Position numbers and translations under genes: made by a program
From: Gallibacterium melopsittaci
GTDB lineage: Bacteria; Pseudomonadota; Gammaproteobacteria; Enterobacterales; Pasteurellaceae
Direction: 5' to 3'
Assembly: GCF_042433085.1 (NCBI RefSeq)
Contig: NZ_JBHLWA010000013.1
Location: 71,489-135,488 of the forward strand
Length of the DNA stretch: 64,000 bases
Shown: one piece after another, positions 43,679 to 52,799 of the stretch
Position numbering within the stretch: the first letter of the stretch is position 1
Layout: each line of letters begins with the position of its first letter
Notes under the pieces: model-generated
Databases searched by the model: none
What the model was told of the DNA's origin: nothing
Seen by the model: only the letters and a program-made list of their open reading frames with translations

Positions 43679-46261
43679 ATGCAAGAACAATATCGTCCCG
43701 ACGTAGTAGAGAGTCGAATTCAAAAATTCTGGCAAGACAATAAAACCTTCAAAGTTCAACAAGATCCCCACAAAGAAAAATATTACTGTTTATCCATGTT
43801 CCCTTATCCATCTGGTCGTTTACATATGGGACATGTGCGTAATTACACCATTGGCGATGTGATTTCACGTTATCAACGTATGAACGGTAAAAACGTATTG
43901 CAACCAATTGGTTGGGATGCTTTTGGCTTACCAGCTGAAAACGCAGCAATCAAAAATAAAGCAGCTCCAGCAACTTGGACTTACGACAATATCGAATATA
44001 TGAAAAACCAACTTAAAATGTTGGGTTTCAGTTATGATTGGGATCGTGAAATTGCGACCTGCAAACCTGAATATTATAAATGGGAGCAATGGTTCTTCAC
44101 CGAACTCTACAAAAAAGGATTAATTTATAAAAAAACCTCAACCGTAAACTGGTGTCCAAACGACCAAACTGTATTAGCTAACGAACAAGTTAATGATGGT
44201 TGTTGTTGGCGTTGTGATACGCCAGTGGAACAAAAAGAAATTCCACAATGGTTCGTTAAAATTACTGACTATGCAGAACAATTATTACAAGGTTTAGATC
44301 AACTACCAGATTGGCCAGACCAAGTTAAAGCAATGCAACGTAATTGGATTGGTCGTTCAGAAGGGGTAGAAATTACTTTCAAAATGCAAGATAGTGATGA
44401 AACCGTAACCGTTTATACCACTCGCCCTGATACTTTTTATGGTGTTTCATATTTAGCCGTTGCTGCTGGTCATCCTTTAGCAGAACAAGCTGCTAAAAAT
44501 AATCCAGAATTGACTAAATTCTTACAAGAATGCCGTAATACCAAAGTTGCCGAAGCTGAATTAGCAACTATGGAGAAAAAAGGAATGTTTACTGGTCGTT
44601 ATGCAGTACATCCAATTACTGGTGAAGCGGTACCTGTTTGGGTTGCTAACTTTGTATTAATGCATTACGGTACAGGAGCTGTAATGGCAGTGCCTGCACA
44701 CGATCAACGTGATTATGAATTTGCACAAAAATATCAATTACCACTCAAACCTGTTATTAAACCACTTGACGGTAGTGAACTCGATCTTAGTAAGGCTGCT
44801 TATACTGAACATGGTATTGCAATCAATTCCGCTGAGTTTGATGGCTTAGATTTTGAACAAGCCTTCAATGGTATTGCAGATAAACTTGAAGCAATGGGTG
44901 TTGGTAAACGTCAAGTAAATTACCGTTTACGTGACTGGGGAGTTTCTCGCCAACGTTATTGGGGTGCACCAATTCCAATGATGACCCTCGAAAATGGTGA
45001 AGTTGTTCCAGTTCCATTACAAGATTTACCAGTGGTATTACCTGAAGATGTTGTTATGGATGGAGTACAAAGCCCAATCAAAGCTGATCCTAACTGGGCG
45101 AAAGCAACTTATAACGGACAACCTGCGTTACGCGAAACAGATACATTCGATACCTTTATGGAATCTTCTTGGTATTATGCACGTTATACTTGCCCTCAAT
45201 ATCAACAAGGTATGTTAGACAGCAATGAAGCTAACTACTGGCTACCAGTTGATCAATATATCGGTGGTATTGAACATGCGACTATGCACTTACTCTACTT
45301 CCGTTTCTATCATAAACTCTTGCGTGATGCAGGTTTATTAGCAAGTGATGAGCCAGCAACAAAATTATTGTGCCAAGGTATGGTGTTAGCAGATGCTTTC
45401 TATTACACCTCACCAACCAATGAACGCATTTGGGTATCTCCAACTAAAGTTACCGTTACTCGCGATGAGAAAGGTCGTATTATCAAAGCAGTTGATCCTG
45501 AAGGACATGAACTTGTCCACGCTGGTATGACCAAAATGTCTAAATCAAAAAATAACGGTATCGATCCACAAGAAATGGTTGAAAAATATGGTGCTGATAC
45601 CGTCCGTTTATTTATGATGTTCGCTTCTCCAGCGGAAATGACGCTTGAATGGCAAGAGTCTGGGGTAGAGGGTGCAAATCGTTTCCTTCGTCGTTTATGG
45701 AAATTAGTATTTGATTATCAACAACAGCCTGCAACTTGTGAACTTGATGTCAACGCACTCAATGCAGAACAAAAAGCATTACGTCGTGATTTACATAAAA
45801 CCATTGCTAAAGTAAGTGATGATATTGGTCGTCGTCAAACATTTAATACTGCGATTGCCGCCATTATGGAGTTAATGAATAAATTAACTAAAGCACCTCT
45901 TACTACTGAACAAGATCGTGTCGTGATGAAAGAAGCATTAAATGCCGTTGTTAAAATGCTTTATCCAATTACTCCACATATTTGTTTCCAATTATGGGAA
46001 GATCTTGGCAATCAAGAAGCTATCGATTTCTCACCATGGGTTGTAGCTGATGAAAAAGCAATGATTGATGATGAAAAATTAGTCGTGGTACAAGTAAATG
46101 GTAAGGTACGTGGTAAAGTGACTGTACCAGCCTCTGCTTCAGAAGATGAAATCAAAGCAACTGCTATGGCTGATGAAAATGTGAAAAAACATTTAGATGG
46201 ATTAAACATTATCAAAGTCATTTATGTTCCAGGCAAACTACTCAGTTTTGTTGCTAAATAA
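43679..46261 (+). CDS. leuS: Leucyl-tRNA synthetase
   Basis: Charges tRNA-Leu. The 860-residue class I synthetase has HIGH motif HMGH (49-52, in PYPSGRLHMGHVRNYT), a zinc-like insert (CCWRCDTPVEQKEIPQWF), the CP1 editing domain with TTRPDTFYG and GTGAVMAVPAHDQRD, and KMSKS at residues 619-623. The C-terminal domain VVVQVNGKVRGKV is present. First gene of a leuS-lptE-holA cluster. Confidence 0.98.
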   Translation: MQEQYRPDVVESRIQKFWQDNKTFKVQQDPHKEKYYCLSMFPYPSGRLHMGHVRNYTIGDVISRYQRMNGKNVLQPIGWDAFGLPAENAAIKNKAAPATWTYDNIEYMKNQLKMLGFSYDWDREIATCKPEYYKWEQWFFTELYKKGLIYKKTSTVNWCPNDQTVLANEQVNDGCCWRCDTPVEQKEIPQWFVKITDYAEQLLQGLDQLPDWPDQVKAMQRNWIGRSEGVEITFKMQDSDETVTVYTTRPDTFYGVSYLAVAAGHPLAEQAAKNNPELTKFLQECRNTKVAEAELATMEKKGMFTGRYAVHPITGEAVPVWVANFVLMHYGTGAVMAVPAHDQRDYEFAQKYQLPLKPVIKPLDGSELDLSKAAYTEHGIAINSAEFDGLDFEQAFNGIADKLEAMGVGKRQVNYRLRDWGVSRQRYWGAPIPMMTLENGEVVPVPLQDLPVVLPEDVVMDGVQSPIKADPNWAKATYNGQPALRETDTFDTFMESSWYYARYTCPQYQQGMLDSNEANYWLPVDQYIGGIEHATMHLLYFRFYHKLLRDAGLLASDEPATKLLCQGMVLADAFYYTSPTNERIWVSPTKVTVTRDEKGRIIKAVDPEGHELVHAGMTKMSKSKNNGIDPQEMVEKYGADTVRLFMMFASPAEMTLEWQESGVEGANRFLRRLWKLVFDYQQQPATCELDVNALNAEQKALRRDLHKTIAKVSDDIGRRQTFNTAIAAIMELMNKLTKAPLTTEQDRVVMKEALNAVVKMLYPITPHICFQLWEDLGNQEAIDFSPWVVADEKAMIDDEKLVVVQVNGKVRGKVTVPASASEDEIKATAMADENVKKHLDGLNIIKVIYVPGKLLSFVAK

Positions 46262-46268
46262 TGAATAG

Positions 46269-46308
46269 TGCCATACTTGTTCTGTTGTATTAATTTACAA
46301 GTATGGCA
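46269..46308. repeat. 12-bp hairpin between leuS and lptE
   Basis: TGCCATACTTGT (46269-46280) and ACAAGTATGGCA (46297-46308) form a perfect 12-bp stem with a 16-nt loop, 8 bp after the leuS stop and 22 bp before lptE. There is no T run after it (TACCTCTTATT), so it is more likely an mRNA processing, stability or leaky attenuation element than a simple terminator. Confidence 0.6.
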
Positions 46309-46330
46309 TACCTCTTATTAAGGAATCCTT

Positions 46331-46819
46331 ATGAAAAAGCTAAAACACATTCTGACTTTATCATTAACACTGTTGTTATCTGCTTGTGGATTTCATTTTG
46401 CTAATGACGCACTTTCACAAAAAGTGTTTAAAGAAGTGCAATTACAAACGGGCGATAAATATAGTGATATCGCCATGGCGATGAAAAAAGAGTTACGTTC
46501 ACGTGGAGTAACTCTTGTTGATCAAGGAAAAGCACCAATTCTAAGACTTAATGGCATTTCAACTAGCGATAAAGTAGCTTCTGTATTTAAACAAGGTCGT
46601 GAGGCTGAAAGTTTATTAACATTATCTGTGAGTGCTTCATTACAAATGCCTGATAATAAACGCTATCCAATTAATGTTCAGGTTTCTCGTACTTTCTTTG
46701 ATAACTCTAGAGCGGCTTTAGCGAAAAATGCTGAACAACGAGCTATCTGGAATGATATGTATCGTCAAGCTGCACAACAAATCGTGATCAAGATGATTAG
46801 CGTGCAACAACAATATTAA
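46331..46819 (+). CDS. lptE: LPS assembly lipoprotein LptE
   Basis: Outer membrane lipoprotein that plugs and matures the LptD barrel for lipopolysaccharide or lipooligosaccharide export. In this 162-residue protein the lipobox LLSAC places the modified Cys at residue 19, followed by GFHF as in other LptE proteins. The body has QTGDKYSDIAMAMKKELRSRGV and SRTFFDNSRAALAKNAEQRAIWNDMYRQAAQQI. AAGGAAT precedes the ATG. It sits between leuS and holA, the conserved order. Confidence 0.94.
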   Translation: MKKLKHILTLSLTLLLSACGFHFANDALSQKVFKEVQLQTGDKYSDIAMAMKKELRSRGVTLVDQGKAPILRLNGISTSDKVASVFKQGREAESLLTLSVSASLQMPDNKRYPINVQVSRTFFDNSRAALAKNAEQRAIWNDMYRQAAQQIVIKMISVQQQY

Positions 46820-46821
46820 TT

Positions 46822-47862
46822 ATGTCAGTTAGGATCTTTGCCAATAAACTTTCTTACTCACTACAACAGCAGGCTTATCTAGGCTATCTGTTAGTAGGGC
46901 AAGATCCTTTACTTTTAGAAGAAAGTAAAGCCACTATTTTTGCTTTCTCCAAACAACAAGGTGTTGAACAGAAACAGGAAATTTCGATTGATACCACAAC
47001 TGACTGGTCGCAATTATTTAATGAATTTCAAACCTTTGGGTTATTTTCTAGTAAACAGATTTTTTTTCTAAATTTGCCAGAAAACCTTACCACAACGCTA
47101 CAACAATATTTACAACAATTAGTATTACTATTACATCCAGATACTCTTGTCGTCTTTCAACTAACCAAATTAACGCCCGCTATTGAAAAGCAGTCTTGGT
47201 TCACTGCATTAATGCAATTACCTATTTTACAAATTAATTGCCAAACACCGACTATTGAACAATTACCGCAATGGATTCAACAACGAGCAAACGCTATGTC
47301 CATTGAATTAGAACCAGCTGCAATAGAATTACTCGCTTATAATTACGAAAACAATTTAGCTGCACTTAAACAAGTATTGCAGTTAATGCAATTACTTTAT
47401 CCTGAACAGCTAATCACACAGCTAAATGCAAGTCAATGTATTGAACAATCTGCTGTCTTTACCCCTTATCAATGGGTAGATGCAATATTACAAGGTAAAA
47501 AATATCGTGCAGTACGAATCTTAGAACAATTAGAAAATGAAGGTGATGTACAGCCAGTTGTTTTATTACGAATTTTACAAAAAGAGTTATTTTTATTATT
47601 ACAGCTAGGTAGTGAACCCCAAGCAAAAATCAGCAACAAACAGCAACCGTTGACTATGCACGGTTTAAAAGATCGTTTTGATCAATTACGTATTTGGAAA
47701 AATCGCCGCCTGCTCTATTCTACTGCTATTCAACGTTTAACTTATCAACAGTTGTATCATTTAATTCACCAATTTGCTGCATTAGAAAAAGAACTAAAAC
47801 AAAATAGTGAAGTTAATGCTTGGCAAAGATTACAAGAGATCTCTATTATGATGGCTGAATAA
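46822..47862 (+). CDS. holA: DNA polymerase III delta subunit
   Basis: Clamp-loader subunit that opens the beta clamp. The 346-residue protein has AYLGYLLVGQDPLLLEESK, the delta-type lead FQTFGLFSSKQIFFLNLP and ELLAYNYENNLAALKQVLQLMQLLYPE. It begins 2 bp after the lptE stop, so the two are translationally coupled. It ends at a hairpin shared with the convergent mutT. Confidence 0.94.
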   Translation: MSVRIFANKLSYSLQQQAYLGYLLVGQDPLLLEESKATIFAFSKQQGVEQKQEISIDTTTDWSQLFNEFQTFGLFSSKQIFFLNLPENLTTTLQQYLQQLVLLLHPDTLVVFQLTKLTPAIEKQSWFTALMQLPILQINCQTPTIEQLPQWIQQRANAMSIELEPAAIELLAYNYENNLAALKQVLQLMQLLYPEQLITQLNASQCIEQSAVFTPYQWVDAILQGKKYRAVRILEQLENEGDVQPVVLLRILQKELFLLLQLGSEPQAKISNKQQPLTMHGLKDRFDQLRIWKNRRLLYSTAIQRLTYQQLYHLIHQFAALEKELKQNSEVNAWQRLQEISIMMAE

Positions 47863-47884
47863 TCTTTGTCTTTTTCAAAGATTA
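47860..47884. terminator. Bidirectional hairpin between holA and mutT
   Basis: TAATCTTTG (47860-47868) pairs with CAAAGATTA (47876-47884). The stem overlaps the stop codons of both convergent genes (holA TAA at 47860-47862). The T tract lies in the loop rather than after the stem, so termination may be weak. Confidence 0.5.
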
Positions 47885-48289
47885 CTCTATTTCTGTTTCC
47901 GCTAATAGACGTTGAATGACTTTCACATTTGCGGGTGGAAATTGCCCAACATCGAGTTGTTTCTGTTCAATCCAAAAGCCTTCTTGTCCTTCACGTCCAA
48001 ATGGATCACCAACCCACTCATCAACTAAATAAAAATAGAATGAAATCACTTTGGTTGGATATTCAAATTGGAAATGTTCATACAACTTAGCATTTAAAAC
48101 AAATATACCTATTTCCTCTTCCAACTCACGTTTCAATGCTTGTTCTGGGGTTTCACCTTTATCAATTTTACCTCCAGGAAACTCCCAAGATTGAGCAAAA
48201 TCTTTCCCTTCTAGACGTTGAGTGAGATAAATTTGCTTAAATTCATTACGAATAATGCCTGCCGCAACTTTTACTAAAGGTTTTTGCAT
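47882..48289 (-). CDS. mutT: 8-oxo-dGTP diphosphatase MutT
   Basis: Removes oxidised dGTP from the nucleotide pool and prevents A-to-C mutations. The 135-residue Nudix protein has the box GGKIDKGETPEQALKRELEEEIGI and the MutT-specific lead QSWEFPGGK. I start at MQKPLVKVAAGII (48289); an upstream in-frame start adds 13 unconserved residues. It lies downstream of secA, as in E. coli, but separated by a hairpin terminator. Confidence 0.93.
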   Translation of the reverse strand: MQKPLVKVAAGIIRNEFKQIYLTQRLEGKDFAQSWEFPGGKIDKGETPEQALKRELEEEIGIFVLNAKLYEHFQFEYPTKVISFYFYLVDEWVGDPFGREGQEGFWIEQKQLDVGQFPPANVKVIQRLLAETEIE

Positions 48290-48308
48290 ATATTTCTCTT
48301 TGTATTTA

Positions 48309-48351
48309 GATAAAAATAAGCTGTACATCTTGTTTCAATCATGTACAGCTT
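48309..48351 (-). terminator. Terminator after secA
   Basis: AAGCTGTACAT (48318-48328) pairs with ATGTACAGCTT (48341-48351), an 11-bp perfect stem with a 12-nt loop. On the minus strand it is followed by ATTTTTATC. It lies 31 bp after the secA stop and before the mutT start, so mutT may depend on readthrough or its own promoter. Confidence 0.75.
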
Positions 48352-48382
48352 ACCTTTTTACATTATAAATAAAGATTAGATG

Positions 48383-51079
48383 TTACTTCACTTGTCCACA
48401 ACAATGTTTATATTTTTTACCTGAACCACAAGGACAAGGTTCATTACGCCCAATCTTACGCTGTGGCTGGTCTGTACTTTGTGCATCACTATGATATTGA
48501 ACTTGTGCTTGTTCTGCCATCTTCGCCGCTGCAGCTGCTGCTTGCGCTCTTGCTTGTTCTGCAGCCTCAATTTCCTCTTGAGTACGCACCTGAACTTTAG
48601 TCAAAATACTCACCACATTGAATTTCAAGGTTTCCAACATATCCGTAAACATTTGGAATGACTCTTTCTTATACTCTTGTTTTGGATCTTTTTGTGCATA
48701 ACCACGTAAGTGAATACCTTTACGCAAATGATCCATTGCAGAAAGATGTTCTTTCCAAAGTTCATCTAATGTTTGTAACATCACCCCTTTTTCGAAATTA
48801 CGCATGGTTTCAGCACCAACCATTGCTTCTTTCTTCTTATAATCTTCAATCGCCAGTTCAATAATACGTTCACGCAAGGTTTCTTCGTGTAAATTATGAT
48901 CCTCATCTAACCATTTTGCGATTGGCAGATCCATATTGAAATCTGCTCTCAAACGATTTTCTAAACCTTCAATATCCCATAATTCCTCTAAAGATTGAGG
49001 CGGAATATATTGGTCAATCACATGATTAAACACATCTTCACGAATCACATTAATCGTATCTGAAATGTCATCATTTTCTAATAGCTCATTACGCTGTGCA
49101 TAAATCGCATGACGTTGATCGTTTGCAACATCATCAAACTCAAGTAAGTTCTTACGTCCATCAAAGTTATGTGCTTCTACTTTCGCTTGTGCCGATGCGA
49201 TCACTTTCGTCAACATCTTAGATTCCATTGCCTCACCTGGTTCGGTAAAGGCTTTACGCATTAAATTGAGTTTTCCTTCATTGAGGTAAATACGCATTAA
49301 TGCATCATCTAATGATAAATAGAAACGTGAAGAACCTGGGTCTCCTTGACGACCAGAACGTCCACGTAACTGGTTATCAATACGGCGAGATTCGTGACGC
49401 TCTGTACCAATAATATGTAATCCACCAGCTTGCATTACAATATCGTGACGTTCTTGCCATGCTTGTTTAATCGCTTCAATTTGCTCTTCAGTTGGATTCT
49501 CCAATTTCGCAACTTCTGCTTTCCAGTTACCACCAAGTACAATATCAGTACCACGACCTGCCATATTAGTTGCAATCGTTACTGCACCTGGATAACCTGC
49601 ATCCGCCACAATTTCAGCTTCTTTTGCGTGAAACTTCGCATTCAAAACATTATGTTTGATGCCTTCTTTTCTCAAAATATCAGATAATAATTCTGATTTT
49701 TCGATAGATACCGTTCCCACTAATACTGGTTGTTTACGAGCAACACAATCTTTAATATCTTCGACAATCGCTTTAAATTTATCCGCTTCACTTTGGAACA
49801 TCAGATCCGTTCTATCATCACGAATCATTGGCTTATTAGTTGGAATAACGATTGTTTCCAATCCATAAATTTGTTGGAACTCAAACGCTTCGGTATCCGC
49901 TGTTCCTGTCATACCTGCTAATTTTTCATATAGGCGGAAGTAATTTTGATAAGTAATTGATGCCACTGTTTGGTTTTCACTTTGGATTTTCACACCTTCT
50001 TTCGCTTCGATTGCTTGGTGTAAGCCATCTGACCAACGGCGACCTGCCATCGTACGTCCAGTATGTTCATCAACAATCACTATTTCGCCATCTTTCACAA
50101 TGTAATCTACATCACGTTCAAAGAGAGAATGTGCTCTTAATGCGGCATACACATGATGCAATAAAGTAATTTTCGCTGGAGAATATAAAGACTCCTCTTC
50201 TTTCATTAAACCAGCTTGCATCAATAATTTTTCAATTTTGATTTGTCCACGTTCAGTGAGATAAGCCTGTTTATTTTTAAGATCTACTGTGTAGTCACCA
50301 TCACCTTGGAACTCTTCACTATCTTCTTTTTCTTGTTTAACTAACTGCGGAATTAATTTATCAATCGCAATATAAAGCTCTGAACTATCTTCTGCCTGAC
50401 CAGAAATAATTAATGGCGTGCGAGCCTCATCAATTAAAATAGAATCGACTTCATCGACCAAAGCATAGTGTAATGGTCGTTGGAAACGTTCGTGCATTGT
50501 GTGTGCTAAATTATCACGCAAATAATCAAAACCTAATTCACTGTTAGTGGCATACGTAATATCTGCAGCATACGCAGCTCGTTTATCTTCTGGTGCCATT
50601 CCTGGTACATTTACCCCAACCGTCATGCCTAAAAACTCAAATAATGGACGGTTGGTTTCCGCATCACGACGAGCCAAGTAATCATTAACAGTAACTACAT
50701 GCACCCCTTTTCCAGTTAACGCATTTAAATAACAAGGTAACGTTGCGGTTAATGTCTTACCTTCCCCTGTACGCATTTCAGCAATACAACGATTATTTAA
50801 TACCATTCCCCCGATTAACTGCACATCAAATGGACGCAAACCTAATACACGTTTACTCGCTTCACGCACAGTAGCAAAAGCTTCTGGTAACAGTTGTTCT
50901 AGGGTTTCACCTTTTTCTAGACGATCTCTAAATTCTGCAGTTTTTGCTTTTAATTGTTCATCTGAAAGTTCTTCATATTGAGGTTCTAATTTATTAATTA
51001 AAGCAACACGTTTATTTAAACGACGTAAAATACGGTCATTACGACTACCAAAAATTTTTCTTGCAATAGCTGATAACAT
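48383..51079 (-). CDS. secA: Preprotein translocase ATPase SecA
   Basis: Motor that drives unfolded preproteins through SecYEG. The 898-residue protein has a Walker A in CIAEMRTGEGKTLTATLP, DEAD-type LVDEVDSILIDEARTPL, VGTVSIEKSE, NMAGRGTDIVLGG and IIGTERHESRRIDNQLRGRSGRQGDPG. The C-terminal zinc/SecB-binding motif is CPCGSGKKYKHCCG (Cys882, Cys884, Cys893, Cys894). It follows secM by about 100 bp, which contains a hairpin; expression is probably controlled by SecM stalling. Confidence 0.98.
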   Translation of the reverse strand: MLSAIARKIFGSRNDRILRRLNKRVALINKLEPQYEELSDEQLKAKTAEFRDRLEKGETLEQLLPEAFATVREASKRVLGLRPFDVQLIGGMVLNNRCIAEMRTGEGKTLTATLPCYLNALTGKGVHVVTVNDYLARRDAETNRPLFEFLGMTVGVNVPGMAPEDKRAAYAADITYATNSELGFDYLRDNLAHTMHERFQRPLHYALVDEVDSILIDEARTPLIISGQAEDSSELYIAIDKLIPQLVKQEKEDSEEFQGDGDYTVDLKNKQAYLTERGQIKIEKLLMQAGLMKEEESLYSPAKITLLHHVYAALRAHSLFERDVDYIVKDGEIVIVDEHTGRTMAGRRWSDGLHQAIEAKEGVKIQSENQTVASITYQNYFRLYEKLAGMTGTADTEAFEFQQIYGLETIVIPTNKPMIRDDRTDLMFQSEADKFKAIVEDIKDCVARKQPVLVGTVSIEKSELLSDILRKEGIKHNVLNAKFHAKEAEIVADAGYPGAVTIATNMAGRGTDIVLGGNWKAEVAKLENPTEEQIEAIKQAWQERHDIVMQAGGLHIIGTERHESRRIDNQLRGRSGRQGDPGSSRFYLSLDDALMRIYLNEGKLNLMRKAFTEPGEAMESKMLTKVIASAQAKVEAHNFDGRKNLLEFDDVANDQRHAIYAQRNELLENDDISDTINVIREDVFNHVIDQYIPPQSLEELWDIEGLENRLRADFNMDLPIAKWLDEDHNLHEETLRERIIELAIEDYKKKEAMVGAETMRNFEKGVMLQTLDELWKEHLSAMDHLRKGIHLRGYAQKDPKQEYKKESFQMFTDMLETLKFNVVSILTKVQVRTQEEIEAAEQARAQAAAAAAKMAEQAQVQYHSDAQSTDQPQRKIGRNEPCPCGSGKKYKHCCGQVK

Positions 51080-51106
51080 AATAATTTCTTCTTACTAATA
51101 AAATAC

Positions 51107-51127
51107 TTAGCATCTTTTATATGCTAA
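51107..51127 (-). promoter_or_regulatory. Hairpin in the secM-secA intergenic region
   Basis: TTAGCAT (51107-51113) and ATGCTAA (51121-51127) form a 7-bp stem with a 7-nt loop, about 27 bp upstream of the secA start. In E. coli a secM-secA mRNA hairpin hides the secA ribosome-binding site and is opened by ribosomes stalled in secM. This stem is near but does not itself cover the AAGAAG before secA; alternative AT-rich pairings (CTAATA/TATTAG) occur upstream. Role inferred from position. Confidence 0.45.
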
Positions 51128-51177
51128 TAAGCAAATCATATACACTAATACATAAAAATATTAGCTCATCCATAACA

Positions 51178-51510
51178 TTAAAGATTAATTTGCTGTGGCC
51201 CAGCACGAATTTGGATCTGATAACGATTAACTTGTGATAACAGATATTGTTGCACCACATCAAACTGTGGTTGATTTTTGATCTTATTACGAGAAAAATC
51301 GATCTGTTGTTGTACTTTCCGTAACAACAAAAAATGGGAATTAATTTGTTGCTGTTGAATAGCAGAAACAGTTTGATTAGTTTCTAGTGTGATGGTGGTA
51401 GCTTGATTAGGTTGTTCTGCATGGATTGGCAAAAAAAACAGAGTTAACACTCCGAGTAAAAGCCGCTGCCATAATGTTTTTTTTCCGACTTTTGTAAATT
51501 GATAATCCAC
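51178..51510 (-). CDS. secM: SecM, secretion monitor with C-terminal arrest motif
   Basis: A short secreted leader protein (110 aa) directly upstream of secA. The N terminus is a signal peptide with a basic extended n-region (KVGKKTLWQRLLLGVLTLFFLPIHA). The body is Gln-rich. Near the end it carries QIRAGPQQINL: IRAGP (residues 101-105) is the core of the E. coli SecM arrest sequence FxxxxWIxxxxGIRAGP, with Pro105 at the stalling position and Tyr at the place of the distal Phe. The WI pair is absent and Gly161 is Gln. Overall it is much shorter than E. coli SecM (about 170 aa). Position, signal peptide and RAGP together make the call; it should couple secA translation to secretion activity. 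Confidence 0.85.
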   Translation of the reverse strand: MDYQFTKVGKKTLWQRLLLGVLTLFFLPIHAEQPNQATTITLETNQTVSAIQQQQINSHFLLLRKVQQQIDFSRNKIKNQPQFDVVQQYLLSQVNRYQIQIRAGPQQINL

Positions 51511-51607
51511 AGTAATAAACCTAATAAAACCACATAAAATAACGGATAACGATTATAGAATAATTCCTTTATAATGTCATACAAATTGCTTGAGTTACGG
51601 AGAGAAG

Positions 51608-51925
51608 ATGACCACTAAAAAAGAAGTACGCAATCAAAAAGTTTTGAATGTGAATGATGTTTTGCAACGATCTTCGCTCTCCGCACTTATCGATCGTCAC
51701 AATCAATTACAACAATTTTATCAAGATATAGAAAAAATCATTCCTGCTCAGTTTCAAGGAAAAATCAGAGTAGCGACCTTAACTGAAAACCACATTCTAT
51801 TTCATGTAGCGAATGGGATGATTTATCAAAGTTTATGCTTCCAACAAACACAATTACTAGCAAAAATTCAACAACATTACCCTAAAATTCAATCTATTGA
51901 ATTTAAAGTGATTCCGAGTGTTTAA
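51608..51925 (+). CDS. DciA-family protein (DUF721)
   Basis: A 105-residue protein of the DciA/DUF721 family, which in many bacteria loads or stimulates the replicative helicase DnaB. Visible family traits are VNDVLQRSSLSALIDRHNQLQQFYQDIEKIIPAQFQGKIRVATL and VANGMIYQSLCFQQTQLLAKIQQHYP, the KH-like fold. ATG 51608 follows GGAGAGAAG; an in-frame start at 51590 is less supported. It is divergent from secM across about 100 bp, a neighbourhood in which DUF721 genes are often found. Its 3' end overlaps the convergent dam gene by 23 bp. Confidence 0.78.
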   Translation: MTTKKEVRNQKVLNVNDVLQRSSLSALIDRHNQLQQFYQDIEKIIPAQFQGKIRVATLTENHILFHVANGMIYQSLCFQQTQLLAKIQQHYPKIQSIEFKVIPSV

Positions 51926-52796
51926 GATTTAATTTCTCTTGCCAGTGTAATAATTTCTGTTGTGAAAACAGTGCTATTAGCTCTTTCACTTTTACTCGTC
52001 TTGCACTTGCTTGGCTGATTGAGCGTTGTACATTGATTTTCTTGAGCTTCGCACCTTGATATAAATCGCGTGTAAAAGCAGTATCATGATTTGAAATCAA
52101 CACTATCGCATTTCGTGACAATGCTGTATGCCGAGCTAATTCTGCTAATGCTCTTTGATCTTGCAGACTAAACTCATTCCCTGAATATCGAGTAAAATTT
52201 GAATCTTGTTGTAATGGTGCATAAGGTGGATCGCAATACACCACACTTTCTTCTGTCGCTAAGGCAAATGTTTGCTCAAATGAAGCACAAATAAATTCCG
52301 CTGTTTGAGCTTTTTCCGCAAAATAATGTAACTCATTTTCTGGGAAGTAATGTTGCCGATAAGCCCCAAAAGGCACATTAAATTCATTATCACTGTTATA
52401 ACGACACAGCCCATTAAAACCAAAGCGATTCAGATATAAAAATATTGTGGCTCGTCGCCAAGGATCCGTACTTTGATTAAACTCATCCCGTAAAGCATAA
52501 TAACGTAATGCCGTGTTAGCTTCAGGATGAGCAAATAAAAGCTGAGTTTCTTTAATATACTGCTTAACATCAGCCTTGATTAAACGAAATAGGTTAATTA
52601 AATCAGGATTGATATCTGCAAGTAGATAACGTTCAAAATCACTATTGAGGAAAACTGTTCCGGCACCAACAAAAGGCTCGATTAATTGCGTCTTTCCTTT
52701 AGGGTAAAGACGCTTAATTTCATCAATTAGACGATATTTTCCACCAGCCCATTTCAAAAACGAACGATGTTTCGACGTATGTGTGCTATGAGACAT
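51903..52796 (-). CDS. dam: DNA adenine methyltransferase (GATC)
   Basis: Methylates adenine in GATC and so directs mismatch repair and replication timing. The 297-residue protein has FLKWAGGKYRLIDEI, motif I FVGAG (42-46), RFGFNGLCRYN and the catalytic DPPY (189-192). It lies 3 bp after aroB on the minus strand, so aroK-aroB-dam appears to be one cluster; damX, present here in E. coli, is absent. Confidence 0.96.
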   Translation of the reverse strand: MSHSTHTSKHRSFLKWAGGKYRLIDEIKRLYPKGKTQLIEPFVGAGTVFLNSDFERYLLADINPDLINLFRLIKADVKQYIKETQLLFAHPEANTALRYYALRDEFNQSTDPWRRATIFLYLNRFGFNGLCRYNSDNEFNVPFGAYRQHYFPENELHYFAEKAQTAEFICASFEQTFALATEESVVYCDPPYAPLQQDSNFTRYSGNEFSLQDQRALAELARHTALSRNAIVLISNHDTAFTRDLYQGAKLKKINVQRSISQASARRVKVKELIALFSQQKLLHWQEKLNLKHSESL

Positions 52797-52799
52797 GGA

